A program made the position numbers and the translations under genes. The notes beneath the pieces were generated by a model. The model was not told the origin of the DNA and ran no database searches. It was given only the letters and a program-made list of their open reading frames with translations. Shown here one piece after another: positions 35,125-43,793 of a DNA stretch of 64,000 nt (position 1 is its first letter; the number at the start of each line of letters is the position of its first letter). The DNA is from Candidatus Epulonipiscium sp. (GTDB lineage: Bacteria; Bacillota; Clostridia; Lachnospirales; Defluviitaleaceae), in the NCBI GenBank assembly GCA_012519205.1, contig JAAYQR010000010.1, positions 62,001 through 126,000 on the forward strand. Direction: 5' to 3'.

Positions 35125-36165
35125 ATGAGAAAAATTGCTGTTATGGGGGCCGGGAGCTGGGGGACAGCTCTAGCCATATTGCTTTCTAAAAATGGGCAGG
35201 ACGTCACTTTATGGTGCTTTCAAGAAGAAGAAAAAAAGCAGCTAGAGCGGACTAGGGAAAACTTAGCCTTTCTCCCAGGGATATTTATTCCCAATGATAT
35301 AACCATAACCAACGATTACAAAGAAGCTTTAACCAATAAAGATATTATTGTTATAGCCATCCCCTCAAAGTTTATTCGCTCAAATATGGAAAGGTTTTCA
35401 CCCTATTTGACTTCGGACCAAATCATAGTTAATGCTTCTAAGGGGGTAGAAAATGAAACCCTCCTCACCATGTCACAGGTTATCTCTGAGATTTCTCCTA
35501 AGAGCCCGGTGGCGGTTATACTAGGACCTAGCCATGCGGAGGAAGTGGCTAGGGATATCCCTACAGCCTGTGTGGTTTCATCTAGGTCAAAAAAGGTAGC
35601 TGAAATCGTTCAGGATACCTTTATGACTCCTAAATTTAGGGTTTACACCAATCCCGATTTAATAGGGGTTGAACTAGGAGGAGCCATCAAAAATGTCATT
35701 GCCCTAGCAGCAGGAATCGTTGATGGCTTAGGTTTCGGGGACAATACAAAGGCAGCACTTATGACAAGGGGAATGGTGGAAACTACAAGACTGGGGGTTG
35801 CCATGGGAGCAGATGTTCAAACTTTCAATGGCTTATCCGGCATAGGAGACTTAATAGTAACCTGTACCAGCATCCACAGCCGTAACCGTCGGGCAGGGGT
35901 ACTCATAGGAAAAGGTAAGTCCCTAGATGAGGCCTTAACCGAGGTTCAGATGGTCGTAGAAGGGGTACATAGTGCAAAGGCAGCCTATGCCTTATCAAAA
36001 AAATATAATGTGGAGATGCCCATAATAAAAGAAATCTATAAAGTGCTTTTCGAAAATAAATCTCCCAAAGAAGCAGTAGTCAATCTTATGATGAGAGATA
36101 GGCGGGGGGAACATCAAACAGAAGATGTCCATTGGTCCCATACCGTATCCTGGAAAGATGAGTAA
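35125..36165 (+). CDS. gpsA: Glycerol-3-phosphate dehydrogenase (NAD(P)+)
   Basis: Makes sn-glycerol-3-phosphate for phospholipids. The 346-aa protein starts MRKIAVMGAGSWGTALA with the Rossmann GxGxxG loop, then GPSHAEEVA near 140, the catalytic Lys region GGAIKNVIALAAGIVDGLGFGDN near 187-209, and the GIGDLIVTC segment near 240. The start at 35125 follows GAGGAGG; the frame extension upstream lies in plsY. Its stop codon is inside the terminator stem. Confidence 0.97.
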   Translation: MRKIAVMGAGSWGTALAILLSKNGQDVTLWCFQEEEKKQLERTRENLAFLPGIFIPNDITITNDYKEALTNKDIIVIAIPSKFIRSNMERFSPYLTSDQIIVNASKGVENETLLTMSQVISEISPKSPVAVILGPSHAEEVARDIPTACVVSSRSKKVAEIVQDTFMTPKFRVYTNPDLIGVELGGAIKNVIALAAGIVDGLGFGDNTKAALMTRGMVETTRLGVAMGADVQTFNGLSGIGDLIVTCTSIHSRNRRAGVLIGKGKSLDEALTEVQMVVEGVHSAKAAYALSKKYNVEMPIIKEIYKVLFENKSPKEAVVNLMMRDRRGEHQTEDVHWSHTVSWKDE

Positions 36166-36184
36166 AAATACTCATCTTTTTTTT
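36154..36184 (+). terminator. Terminator overlapping the gpsA stop codon
   Basis: 11-bp stem containing GATGAGTA / TACTCATC, AAAA loop, eight T residues. The 5' arm includes the last gpsA codons. Confidence 0.9.
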
Positions 36185-36246
36185 ATAGCTTTCCATAGTG
36201 TTTTATATAAATAGGTTTAATTATTTGTAATAATACACTTTTAGAA

Positions 36247-36274
36247 ACATATATTTATTGTGTACCCATACAAT
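36247..36274 (+). promoter_or_regulatory. Candidate sigma-E promoter of spoIVA
   Basis: The -10 CATACAAT (36267-36274) is an exact match to the mother-cell sigma-E consensus. ACATATA (36247-36253), 13 bp upstream, is a partial -35. spoIVA is a sigma-E gene in Bacillus, which supports the reading. Confidence 0.6.
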
Positions 36275-36301
36275 ATTCAAACCTATTGAAGGAGGGTTAA
36301 T

Positions 36302-37780
36302 ATGGAAGGTTTCAATATTTATCAAGATATTTCTAAAAGGACGAACGGGGATATTTACATAGGGGTAGTAGGACCAGTTAGAACAGGAAAATCAACCTTC
36401 ATCAAACGTTTTATGGACCTTCTTGTAATACCTAATATACCCAATAATTACAATAAAGAAAGGGCAAAAGATGAGCTGCCCCAAAGTGCCGCAGGCAAAA
36501 CTATTATGACTACAGAGCCTAAATTTGTTCCAAATGAATCTGTAGCAATTACCTTAAATGATGAAGTTGAACTAAATGTTCGGATGATTGACTGTGTTGG
36601 ATATATGGTTCCCGGGGCAACAGGGCATCTAGAAGGGGAAAATCCTCGAATGGTTAATACCCCTTGGTATGAGTATGAAATACCATTTATAGAAGCAGCA
36701 GAAATAGGAACCAAAAAAGTAATCAATGATCATTCGACCATAGGCATTGTTGTTACAACCGATGGCACCATAACAGATATTCAAAGAGCAGATTATGAAG
36801 AAGCAGAACAAAGGGTAATTAGTGAACTCAAAGCACTTAATAAACCCTTTGTAGTATTGTTAAATTCCGCAAAACCCTATGATGAGCTAGCTCAAGACTT
36901 AAACGAAGAATTATCGACCCGCTACAATGTTCCAGTTATTACCTGTAATTGCGCTCAGCTTAAAATGGACGATGTTAATAGAATTATGGAGAGTGTTTTA
37001 TACGAATTTCCAATTCAAGAAATTCAATTTACATTCCCCAAATGGATTGAAACCCTAGATAAGGACCATTGGATGAAAAAGCAAATCATATCAGCAGTAA
37101 AAGAAACCATGGATCCCGTACACAATCTCAGGGAGCTCAAATACTCAGTAGAAGGTTTTAATAACTATGATTTTATCAAAAAGGCATATCAAGAAAAGAT
37201 TAATCTAGGCAAAGGGATTGTTCGGATTGATTTAATGACTGCAGATGATTTATTCTATAGGGTATTATCTGAAACAACGGGTATGGAAATAGAGGGGGAA
37301 CATCAACTGATTTCTCTTATTCGCAAATTGGCAGATACAAAGAGGGAATATGATAAGGTATCCTATGCCCTCCATGAAGTTAAACAAAAAGGCTACGGAG
37401 TGGTTACTCCCTTATTGGATGAACTTAAATTAGAAGAGCCGGAAATAGTAAAACAAGGAAATCGTTTTGGAGTTAAGCTAAGGGCCAGTGCACCATCTAT
37501 CCACTTAATAAGGGCTGATATCGAAACGGAAGTATCCCCTATAGTAGGCACTGAAAAACAAAGTGAAGAGCTAGTTAACTATCTAATGAGTGAATTTGAA
37601 ACTGATCCAAGAAAAATATGGGAATCCAATATCTTTGGCAAATCCCTTCATGAATTGGTGAATGAAGGCTTACAAAACAAATTGTATCGTATGCCGGAAG
37701 ATGCCCAAATGAAATTGCAAGAAACCCTGCAAAAAATAATTAACGAAGGAAGCGGCGGCTTAATCTGTATTATTCTATAG
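36302..37780 (+). CDS. spoIVA: Stage IV sporulation protein A
   Basis: ATPase that polymerises on the forespore to form the coat basement layer, anchored by SpoVM. The 492-aa length matches the family. Walker A GPVRTGKST is at residues 24-32; the switch-like MIDCVGYMVPGATGH is near 97; the C-terminal half is alpha/beta with the typical end GSGGLICIIL. SD GAAGGAGGG, 6 nt from the ATG. Stands alone between terminators. Confidence 0.97.
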   Translation: MEGFNIYQDISKRTNGDIYIGVVGPVRTGKSTFIKRFMDLLVIPNIPNNYNKERAKDELPQSAAGKTIMTTEPKFVPNESVAITLNDEVELNVRMIDCVGYMVPGATGHLEGENPRMVNTPWYEYEIPFIEAAEIGTKKVINDHSTIGIVVTTDGTITDIQRADYEEAEQRVISELKALNKPFVVLLNSAKPYDELAQDLNEELSTRYNVPVITCNCAQLKMDDVNRIMESVLYEFPIQEIQFTFPKWIETLDKDHWMKKQIISAVKETMDPVHNLRELKYSVEGFNNYDFIKKAYQEKINLGKGIVRIDLMTADDLFYRVLSETTGMEIEGEHQLISLIRKLADTKREYDKVSYALHEVKQKGYGVVTPLLDELKLEEPEIVKQGNRFGVKLRASAPSIHLIRADIETEVSPIVGTEKQSEELVNYLMSEFETDPRKIWESNIFGKSLHELVNEGLQNKLYRMPEDAQMKLQETLQKIINEGSGGLICIIL

Positions 37781-37781
37781 T

Positions 37782-37828
37782 AAAAAAAGGTTATTTCTAG
37801 AATTTAATCTAGAAATAACCTTTTTTTG
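37782..37828 (+). terminator. Strong terminator after spoIVA
   Basis: A 20-bp perfect stem (A-run, GGTTATTTCTAGA and its complement) with a 6-nt loop and a T-run of seven. Symmetric enough to work in both directions. Confidence 0.92.
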
Positions 37829-37838
37829 TACATGAAAC

Positions 37839-37867
37839 TTGACAATAAAAAAGATTTGTTATACAAT
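37839..37867 (+). promoter_or_regulatory. Promoter of the DUF6465 gene
   Basis: TTGACA (37839-37844), 17 bp, TACAAT (37862-37867). Confidence 0.7.
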
Positions 37868-37940
37868 ACAGGAAAAAATACACATATTTTAACTATAATA
37901 TGTAAGCAGTTGATAAAATTAATAATGGGGAGAGATTATA

Positions 37941-38135
37941 GTGAAAGAAGAAATATTTATCCAATTTAATGGGCAGGAAATTTTACATACGGACTTGATT
38001 AAACAATTCAAAGAAATGTGGAAAGAAAAGTCTATGAGGGTAAAAGACATCAAATCCTTAAAGCTCTATTATAATGTTGATGAAGAGGCATGTTACTATG
38101 TCGTTAATGATAAAGAAACTGGATGCCTTGAATAA
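37941..38135 (+). CDS. DUF6465 family small protein
   Basis: A 64-aa soluble protein. It reads like the DUF6465 family known mainly from Lachnospiraceae and relatives: an N-terminal strand (FIQFNGQEI), a helix (LIKQFKEMWKEK) and the C-terminal pattern IKSLKLYYNVDEEACYYVVND. Function unknown. GTG start with GGGGAGAG upstream. Own promoter and terminator, so expressed independently of spoIVA and the division genes. Confidence 0.72.
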   Translation: MKEEIFIQFNGQEILHTDLIKQFKEMWKEKSMRVKDIKSLKLYYNVDEEACYYVVNDKETGCLE

Positions 38136-38144
38136 TTTTAATAG

Positions 38145-38170
38145 AACACTCATTTATGAGTGTTTTTTAC
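38145..38170 (+). terminator. Terminator after the DUF6465 gene
   Basis: 8-bp stem AACACTCA / TGAGTGTT, TTTA loop, followed by T residues. Confidence 0.85.
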
Positions 38171-38232
38171 TTGTTTTTTATTATCGTATCCGTTATATTA
38201 AAAGTATTATCTTAATAAGTGTGGGGAGTTAG

Positions 38233-39735
38233 ATGACGGAATTAAATTATGCTAAAAATAAAAAAAGAAAGAAAAAAAAGTCGAGAAAAAATAAAACGGC
38301 CTTAGGTGCTCTTTTATCCTTTTTTTTAATCACTTATTTAATGGCTTCGGGATTCATGTTAACCAGAAAAGTACCCCTATCCATTGAAGTGGTCCAAATG
38401 GGAACCATCAATAACAACATCCATTCAAAAGGGGTAATCATAAGGGATGAAATCCTAGTAAAAAGCCCAAGAGAGGGCAGTATCCAGTACCTTATGTATG
38501 AAGGGGAAAAAATCAAGCAACATACCCCCATATGCATTGTTGGTGACAATCCAGCCCTTAATAATCTTCAAAAAGATATAGACAAAGTTAATGATGACAT
38601 TGTCAAACTACAAAATCAACGAAAAGACTTTTCAACTATACAAAAAGAAGTTCAAGAAATCAATTATCAAATTAGTGATTTGGTCAAGAAATCAAGAGAC
38701 GCATATTCTAATAAAAACTATGTTCATCTATATTCTCTAAAAAGTGCCATAAAACTCGAAATAGAAAAAAAGCAAACCCTCTTATCGAAAGAAAATACAT
38801 CTTCCCTACAGGGTTTAATTCTACAAAAAAAAGAATATGAAAATCAGATTTCCCAAAATTCCAATGTAGTCAAAGCCCCTAAGGGAGGCATCATTTCCTA
38901 TTATACAGATGGATTAGAAGAGAAATTTACTATTGATAATTTAGATAAAATAACCGAAAAAGACATAGAAAAAACTATAGAGATTAAGGATATAAGTCAA
39001 AATCAGACTGCCAATAAAAATTCAGCCCTATTTAAAATTGTTGATAATTATGCCTGGTATATTGCCTCTAGTATTTCCAAGGAATCAGCCGAAGGTTGGG
39101 AAGAGGGGGATTTCTTTTGGCTTAAGTTTAATGGGGAGCCCCTAGAAATCAAAGTCAATATCCATCGTATTCAGCCTTTAGACAAGGATTTTATGATCAT
39201 CTTTAAAAGCACGGAAAATATGCTACCCCTTATTTCTAAGAGAAATGTAGAATTTGAAATATTAAAAGACAATATCAAGGGAATTAAAATTCCCATCAAT
39301 TCCATTGTCAAAAAAATATTTATCAAAATCCCTAAAATCTACCTACAACAATCTGGCAAGCAGCTTGTTGTCATCAAAAAGGGTTCCGAAAACGATGTCC
39401 TCATCCCCATTGAAGTTGCTTATGAGGATGAGGAAAACATATATGTATTACAGGATTTTTCCACCCTTAAATTGTATGAATCCCTAATTCTACCACAGGA
39501 TGCCTCTAAAGAGCTAATATTAAAAGAAAATGAAGAAAAGGTCGGAGTATTTGTCGTAAATGGCGGCATTATAAGGTTTAAACCAATAAAAGTGCTGGTA
39601 CAAAACAAGGAGTATGCAGTTGTAGAGCAGGATACACCCTCAGGTATACGATTGTATGATCAAGTTGTATCCAACGCAAAGAACGTTAGAGAAAACCAGT
39701 TGATTAATCAGTTTAATGTAATCGATAATAAGTAG
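38233..39735 (+). CDS. Membrane-anchored HlyD-like protein of the division cluster
   Basis: A 500-aa protein with a basic N-terminus, one membrane helix (about 26-45) and a large extracellular part. After the anchor comes a half lipoyl-like motif (SIQYLMYEGEKIKQHTPICIVG, about 77-98, split), a coiled coil (about 105-215), and a beta-rich C-terminal part (about 260-490) containing a second barrel-like region. This is the layout of HlyD/membrane-fusion proteins, but no ABC transporter gene is beside it. The next genes are yggS-sepF-yggT-ylmH-divIVA, so a link to division or the envelope is inferred. Function unproven. Confidence 0.75.
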   Translation: MTELNYAKNKKRKKKKSRKNKTALGALLSFFLITYLMASGFMLTRKVPLSIEVVQMGTINNNIHSKGVIIRDEILVKSPREGSIQYLMYEGEKIKQHTPICIVGDNPALNNLQKDIDKVNDDIVKLQNQRKDFSTIQKEVQEINYQISDLVKKSRDAYSNKNYVHLYSLKSAIKLEIEKKQTLLSKENTSSLQGLILQKKEYENQISQNSNVVKAPKGGIISYYTDGLEEKFTIDNLDKITEKDIEKTIEIKDISQNQTANKNSALFKIVDNYAWYIASSISKESAEGWEEGDFFWLKFNGEPLEIKVNIHRIQPLDKDFMIIFKSTENMLPLISKRNVEFEILKDNIKGIKIPINSIVKKIFIKIPKIYLQQSGKQLVVIKKGSENDVLIPIEVAYEDEENIYVLQDFSTLKLYESLILPQDASKELILKENEEKVGVFVVNGGIIRFKPIKVLVQNKEYAVVEQDTPSGIRLYDQVVSNAKNVRENQLINQFNVIDNK

Positions 39736-39752
39736 CGGTAAGGAGTTTTGTT

Positions 39753-40451
39753 ATGAGTTATATTAAGGATAATCTTGAAGAAATCAAAAATAGGATTGAT
39801 AAAGCAGCAAGAAAAAGCGGAAGAATAGGTGAGGATATCACTTTAATTGCTGTAACAAAAACCATCGACATAGATAAAATTAATGAAGTTTTATCCTATG
39901 GAATCCATAATATCGGAGAAAGTAAGGCTCAGGAAATAATGACAAAATATGATTTTATTAAATCCAATACCCTGTGGCATCTCATAGGTCACCTACAAAC
40001 AAATAAAATAAAATACTTAATTGATAAAATAGGCTTGATTCATTCTGTAGATAGTGAACGCTTGATTTTTAAAATTGACGACATGGCAAAAAAACATAGT
40101 AAGATAATGGATATCCTTCTCCAAATTAATATAGCAAGAGATGAAAAAAAATACGGCCTATTAGAGGAGGACATATACCCCTTAATAGATAAAATTAAGG
40201 ATTTAAAAAATATACGGGTCAAAGGTCTTATGACTATAGTCCCATATGAGCAAAATCCTGAGGATAGCAGGGGGTATTTTAGTAAATTAAAGCAATTATC
40301 TGTTGACATTGCCAGTCAAAATATTGATAATATAAATATGGAAGTTCTTTCTATGGGCATGACCAATGACTATGAAATTGCCATAGAAGAAGGGGCAACT
40401 ATGGTGAGGATTGGGACAGGCATATTCGGGGAAAGAAATTATAATATATAG
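39753..40451 (+). CDS. yggS: YggS family pyridoxal-phosphate homeostasis protein
   Basis: PLP-binding protein (alanine-racemase N-terminal fold, PROSC family) that buffers vitamin B6. The 232-aa product has the Lys-PLP site LIAVTKTIDIDKINE near residue 30, NIGESKAQE near 53, WHLIGHLQTNK near 77 and a phosphate-site SMGMTNDYEIAIEEGATMVRIG near 202-223. Regularly placed before sepF in Gram-positives. SD TAAGGAG. Confidence 0.93.
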   Translation: MSYIKDNLEEIKNRIDKAARKSGRIGEDITLIAVTKTIDIDKINEVLSYGIHNIGESKAQEIMTKYDFIKSNTLWHLIGHLQTNKIKYLIDKIGLIHSVDSERLIFKIDDMAKKHSKIMDILLQINIARDEKKYGLLEEDIYPLIDKIKDLKNIRVKGLMTIVPYEQNPEDSRGYFSKLKQLSVDIASQNIDNINMEVLSMGMTNDYEIAIEEGATMVRIGTGIFGERNYNI

Positions 40452-40462
40452 GGGGCGTTAGA

Positions 40463-40930
40463 ATGGCAAAGTTTTTAGATAAGATGATGGATGTTATGGG
40501 ATTTGGCGCTGGAATCGAGGATGAATACGAAGAAGAAATAAATGAAATAGAAGAAAAAACCGAAATTCCACAAATTAGAAGTTTGCGTCAAGGATTTAAA
40601 GGGAATTCTAAGATAGTTAATATTCACACCAACATTCAGATGGAAGTTATTATAACAAATCCAGAAACTTATGATGAAGCTCAAGAAATATGCGATCATA
40701 TTAAACTAAAAAAACCCGTAATCATTAATTTAGAAGAAATGGATAACCGCACAGCACAAAGAGTTATGGATTTCTTAAGTGGTGCATGTTATGCCCTTGA
40801 TGGAGAAGTTCAAAGGGTTTCTAATAATATATTTATCATTGCTCCGGAAAATGTTGATATTGCAGGAAGTTTTAAAGAAGAGTTAAAAACCAAGGGAATT
40901 ATTCTACCTTGGATGAGTGCAGCAAAATAA
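40463..40930 (+). CDS. sepF: Cell division protein SepF
   Basis: Membrane-binding FtsZ anchor. The 155-aa protein has an N-terminal amphipathic helix (MAKFLDKMMDVMGFG), an acidic linker rich in Glu (about 20-40) and the conserved C-terminal domain (about 58-145) with KPVIINLEEMDNRTAQRVMDFLSGACYALDG near 91-121. GGGGGCG-type SD sequence. ftsZ itself is not in the window. Confidence 0.95.
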   Translation: MAKFLDKMMDVMGFGAGIEDEYEEEINEIEEKTEIPQIRSLRQGFKGNSKIVNIHTNIQMEVIITNPETYDEAQEICDHIKLKKPVIINLEEMDNRTAQRVMDFLSGACYALDGEVQRVSNNIFIIAPENVDIAGSFKEELKTKGIILPWMSAAK

Positions 40931-40942
40931 TGGAGGCTTCTT

Positions 40943-41242
40943 ATGATTTTAGGTGTGGTTTTATATAAGGCAGTATCGATTTTTTTTAATTTACTTAACC
41001 TATTAATTTTTGCTCGAGTTTTTTTATCTTGGTTTCCTATTAATAGGGATAATCCTTTCATAATCCTGATATACAAATTAACAGAACCTATTTTACTGCC
41101 CGCTAGGAAGCTTATGGAAAAATCTGTTTTTGGCGGTAGGGGACTTATGATTGATTTTTCGCCGCTTATTTCGTTATTGGCTTTAGAATTTATAAGAAAA
41201 ATACTAATTTATTTTATTTATACTTATCTTTATATCCGATGA
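40943..41242 (+). CDS. YggT family membrane protein
   Basis: A 99-aa protein with two hydrophobic helices (about 5-27 and 68-95) and the YggT loop FARVFLSWFPINRDNPFIILIYKLTEPIL (positions about 23-51). Conserved next to sepF and ylmH in Gram-positives; affects division site placement or membrane homeostasis, mechanism unclear. SD GGAGG. Confidence 0.9.
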   Translation: MILGVVLYKAVSIFFNLLNLLIFARVFLSWFPINRDNPFIILIYKLTEPILLPARKLMEKSVFGGRGLMIDFSPLISLLALEFIRKILIYFIYTYLYIR

Positions 41243-41252
41243 AAGGATTAAA

Positions 41253-42041
41253 ATGATTAATAAAGAAACCTATCTGGCTCGATTTAAGGATGCCAAAGAA
41301 AAGCTTATGGCAAGCAAAATATTAGATAAAGTGAATATTTGTTTAAGAGATCATACCAATACTTTTACTGATTTTATTAATATGTATTCGGTGGGAAAGT
41401 ACTTGGACATGGTAAGCCCTATATTAGGACTCTCTGTCCATTCTTTTGGAGGATACATGGATAGCGAAAGGAAAATCATAGGGTTTTGCCCGCAGTATCG
41501 CATTCTAGAAGAGACGGACTTCCCAATTTTACCAATGGAAATAACCCTTAAGACCTTTAATAACGAATCAATATCCCATAGGGATTATTTGGGTTCAATC
41601 TTAGGTCTTGGGATTGATAGGAGCAAAGTGGGGGACATATTGACCCTTGGACAAGGGGCCATCGTATTTGTTTGCCCCGATATTGCTTTTTATATACTTA
41701 ACAATTTACTTAAAGTTAAAAACTCAAAGGCCCAGGTTCGTGAAATCACCCTCGAGGAGGTTACTTTGCCAGAACCAAAGATAAAAGAGATATCCTCTAC
41801 GGTTTCGTCCTTAAGGGCCGATAACGTTTTAAGTTCGGGTTTTCAATTATCAAGGAGTAAAGCAGTAGAATTAATAAAAACCGATAAATCCTTAATCAAT
41901 GGAACCATAGCCAATCCTTCTTCTAGCGTTAAAGAAGGAGATTTTTTAACCCTTAGGGGACTTGGAAGGATTCAATTGGTTAAAATAAAAGGAAAAACTA
42001 AAAAAGATAGAATTAGTATTGTCATACATCGGTATATATAA
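41253..42041 (+). CDS. ylmH: YlmH family S4-domain RNA-binding protein
   Basis: A 262-aa protein; the C-terminal S4 domain (about 183-250) shows VLSSGFQLSRSKAVELIKTDKSLING. In Bacillus RqcP/YlmH homologues act in ribosome-associated quality control, and the family was first noted near division genes. The N-terminal ~180 residues form the YlmH-specific region (FGGYMDSERKIIGFCPQY near 68). In line with yggT and divIVA. Confidence 0.9.
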   Translation: MINKETYLARFKDAKEKLMASKILDKVNICLRDHTNTFTDFINMYSVGKYLDMVSPILGLSVHSFGGYMDSERKIIGFCPQYRILEETDFPILPMEITLKTFNNESISHRDYLGSILGLGIDRSKVGDILTLGQGAIVFVCPDIAFYILNNLLKVKNSKAQVREITLEEVTLPEPKIKEISSTVSSLRADNVLSSGFQLSRSKAVELIKTDKSLINGTIANPSSSVKEGDFLTLRGLGRIQLVKIKGKTKKDRISIVIHRYI

Positions 42042-42054
42042 GGGGGAACTAGAT

Positions 42055-42597
42055 ATGCTTACACCATTAGACATTGAATCACAGGAATTTAAGAGAAGGC
42101 CTTACGGCTACTCTGTTGAAGAGGTGGACAAGTTTTTAGATGAAATCATTCAATCTTATGAAGTTGTTTACAAGGAAAATATCGAATTAAGAGATAAAAT
42201 ATCTATGTTAAATGAAGGGATACAATATTATAAGACTTTAGAAAAAACCCTTCAAAGCACCTTGGTATTGGCTGAAAAAACCGCAGAAGAAATAAAATCA
42301 ACGGCATATCAAAAAGGGGAACAAATTAAAAGAGAAGCTGAAAATAGGTCCGGCGAGATATTAGAAGAAGCCCACCAAAAGCTTTTTAATATGAATCAAG
42401 AAATAGAAAGATTAAGAAAGTTATATGTTTCAGCTAAGATACAAATTAAGCAAACCCTACTGACCCAATTAGAACTTCTAGAACAATCTGCACTTTCCAA
42501 GGAAAATGAAACCTTTGAAGAAAAAACCGTAAGAAAACAAACCAGAAATCTCCATAACAGGGAGCAAAGCACCTTGAGAAATGAGGATGCTCTATGA
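42055..42597 (+). CDS. divIVA: DivIVA domain protein
   Basis: A 180-aa coiled-coil protein. The N-terminal DivIVA domain TPLDIESQEFKRRPYGYSVEEVDKFLDEI (positions 3-31) includes the membrane-binding start, followed by predicted coiled coil (about 35-145). Localises to curved membrane at poles and septa and recruits partners. ATG chosen after AGGGGGAA; the upstream frame extends into ylmH. Its TGA overlaps the aroB ATG. Confidence 0.92.
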   Translation: MLTPLDIESQEFKRRPYGYSVEEVDKFLDEIIQSYEVVYKENIELRDKISMLNEGIQYYKTLEKTLQSTLVLAEKTAEEIKSTAYQKGEQIKREAENRSGEILEEAHQKLFNMNQEIERLRKLYVSAKIQIKQTLLTQLELLEQSALSKENETFEEKTVRKQTRNLHNREQSTLRNEDAL

Positions 42598-43685
42598 ATC
42601 AAATAATTGTCAATACACCTTCAGCAACCTACCCCATATATTTTTCACAGAGTTTTCCGGGTATTTTAACCGCTTTGGATAAACATGGTTTATCAAATAA
42701 AAAGATATGCATTATCACCGATGATAATGTGGATGCCCTCTATGGGCAAGAATTATTAGACCTTATAAAGACCCAATTTAAAGAAGTGTATAAGTTTACT
42801 TTTCCAGCGGGGGAAGATAGTAAAAATCTACAGACCGTTCAAGAAACTTATCAGTTCTTTGTTAAAAATCATATGGATAGGAATTCCCTAGTCTTAGCCC
42901 TAGGGGGAGGAGTCACTGGGGATATGGCAGGATTTGCCGCAGCTACTTATATGAGGGGCATACCCTTTATCCAAATTCCTACCACCCTTCTTTCTCAAGT
43001 AGACAGTAGTGTAGGGGGAAAAGTAGGGGTTGATTTTCTTCAAAATAAAAATATGATAGGAGCATTCTATCAACCGGTCTTTGTATACATTAATTTGAAT
43101 ACCCTAAGGACACTACCAAAAAATCAATTGTCCTCTGGAATGGGGGAAGTTATTAAACATGGACTGATACTGGATAGGGATTATTTTTCATTTATCGAGG
43201 ATTCTTCCCATTTGATTTTTAATTTAGACAAGACTGCTTTAGAAAGCATTATAAAAAGATCCTGTCAGTTAAAAGCAGGAGTTGTTTCGCAGGATGAAAA
43301 GGAATCGGGGTTAAGAGAAATTTTAAACTTCGGTCATACCATCGGCCATTCCATAGAAACCCTTCTTAATTTTAAACTTCTTCATGGGGAATGCGTTTCC
43401 ATAGGAATCGTTGGGGCAGCATATATATCCTATAAAAAGAATCTTATAACCAAGGATGCCTTAGATAGGATAGAAAGGACCCTAAAATGCTATGATTTGC
43501 CAACTAGAATTGATTGCCTTAATCCAGAAGATATTTACAATCAAATGCTTTTGGATAAAAAAACAAAAAACAATATCATCCATTTTGTTCTCTTATCACC
43601 CCTTGGACAGGCCATAAGAACAGGAGATTTAACCTCAGATTTAATAAAAGCAGCGATTTCTTATATACAAAAGACGTGCATTTAG
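42594..43685 (+). CDS. aroB: 3-dehydroquinate synthase
   Basis: Second step of the shikimate pathway. The 363-aa protein shows the NAD-binding GGGVTGDMAGFAAATYMRG near residue 103, PTTLLSQVDSSVGGKVGVD near 127-145, and zinc-site segments GEVIKHGLI near 185 and NFGHTIGHSIE near 246 with the conserved His residues. Start is coupled to divIVA (ATGA overlap). No other shikimate gene is nearby, so the placement is unusual but the gene is complete. Confidence 0.96.
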   Translation: MNQIIVNTPSATYPIYFSQSFPGILTALDKHGLSNKKICIITDDNVDALYGQELLDLIKTQFKEVYKFTFPAGEDSKNLQTVQETYQFFVKNHMDRNSLVLALGGGVTGDMAGFAAATYMRGIPFIQIPTTLLSQVDSSVGGKVGVDFLQNKNMIGAFYQPVFVYINLNTLRTLPKNQLSSGMGEVIKHGLILDRDYFSFIEDSSHLIFNLDKTALESIIKRSCQLKAGVVSQDEKESGLREILNFGHTIGHSIETLLNFKLLHGECVSIGIVGAAYISYKKNLITKDALDRIERTLKCYDLPTRIDCLNPEDIYNQMLLDKKTKNNIIHFVLLSPLGQAIRTGDLTSDLIKAAISYIQKTCI

Positions 43686-43700
43686 GGCATGTCTTTTTTT
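43670..43700 (+). terminator. Terminator overlapping the aroB stop codon
   Basis: 8-bp stem AGACGTGC / GCATGTCT with one G-T pair, 7-nt loop containing the TAG stop, and a T-run. Confidence 0.8.
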
Positions 43701-43793
43701 GAAAATTTGTGCCTCTAGTTTCCATTATGCTTTTTTAACCTTTGGGAAAGCTATATAATAAGTACAACAATTTGACTAAATGGAGGACATAAT

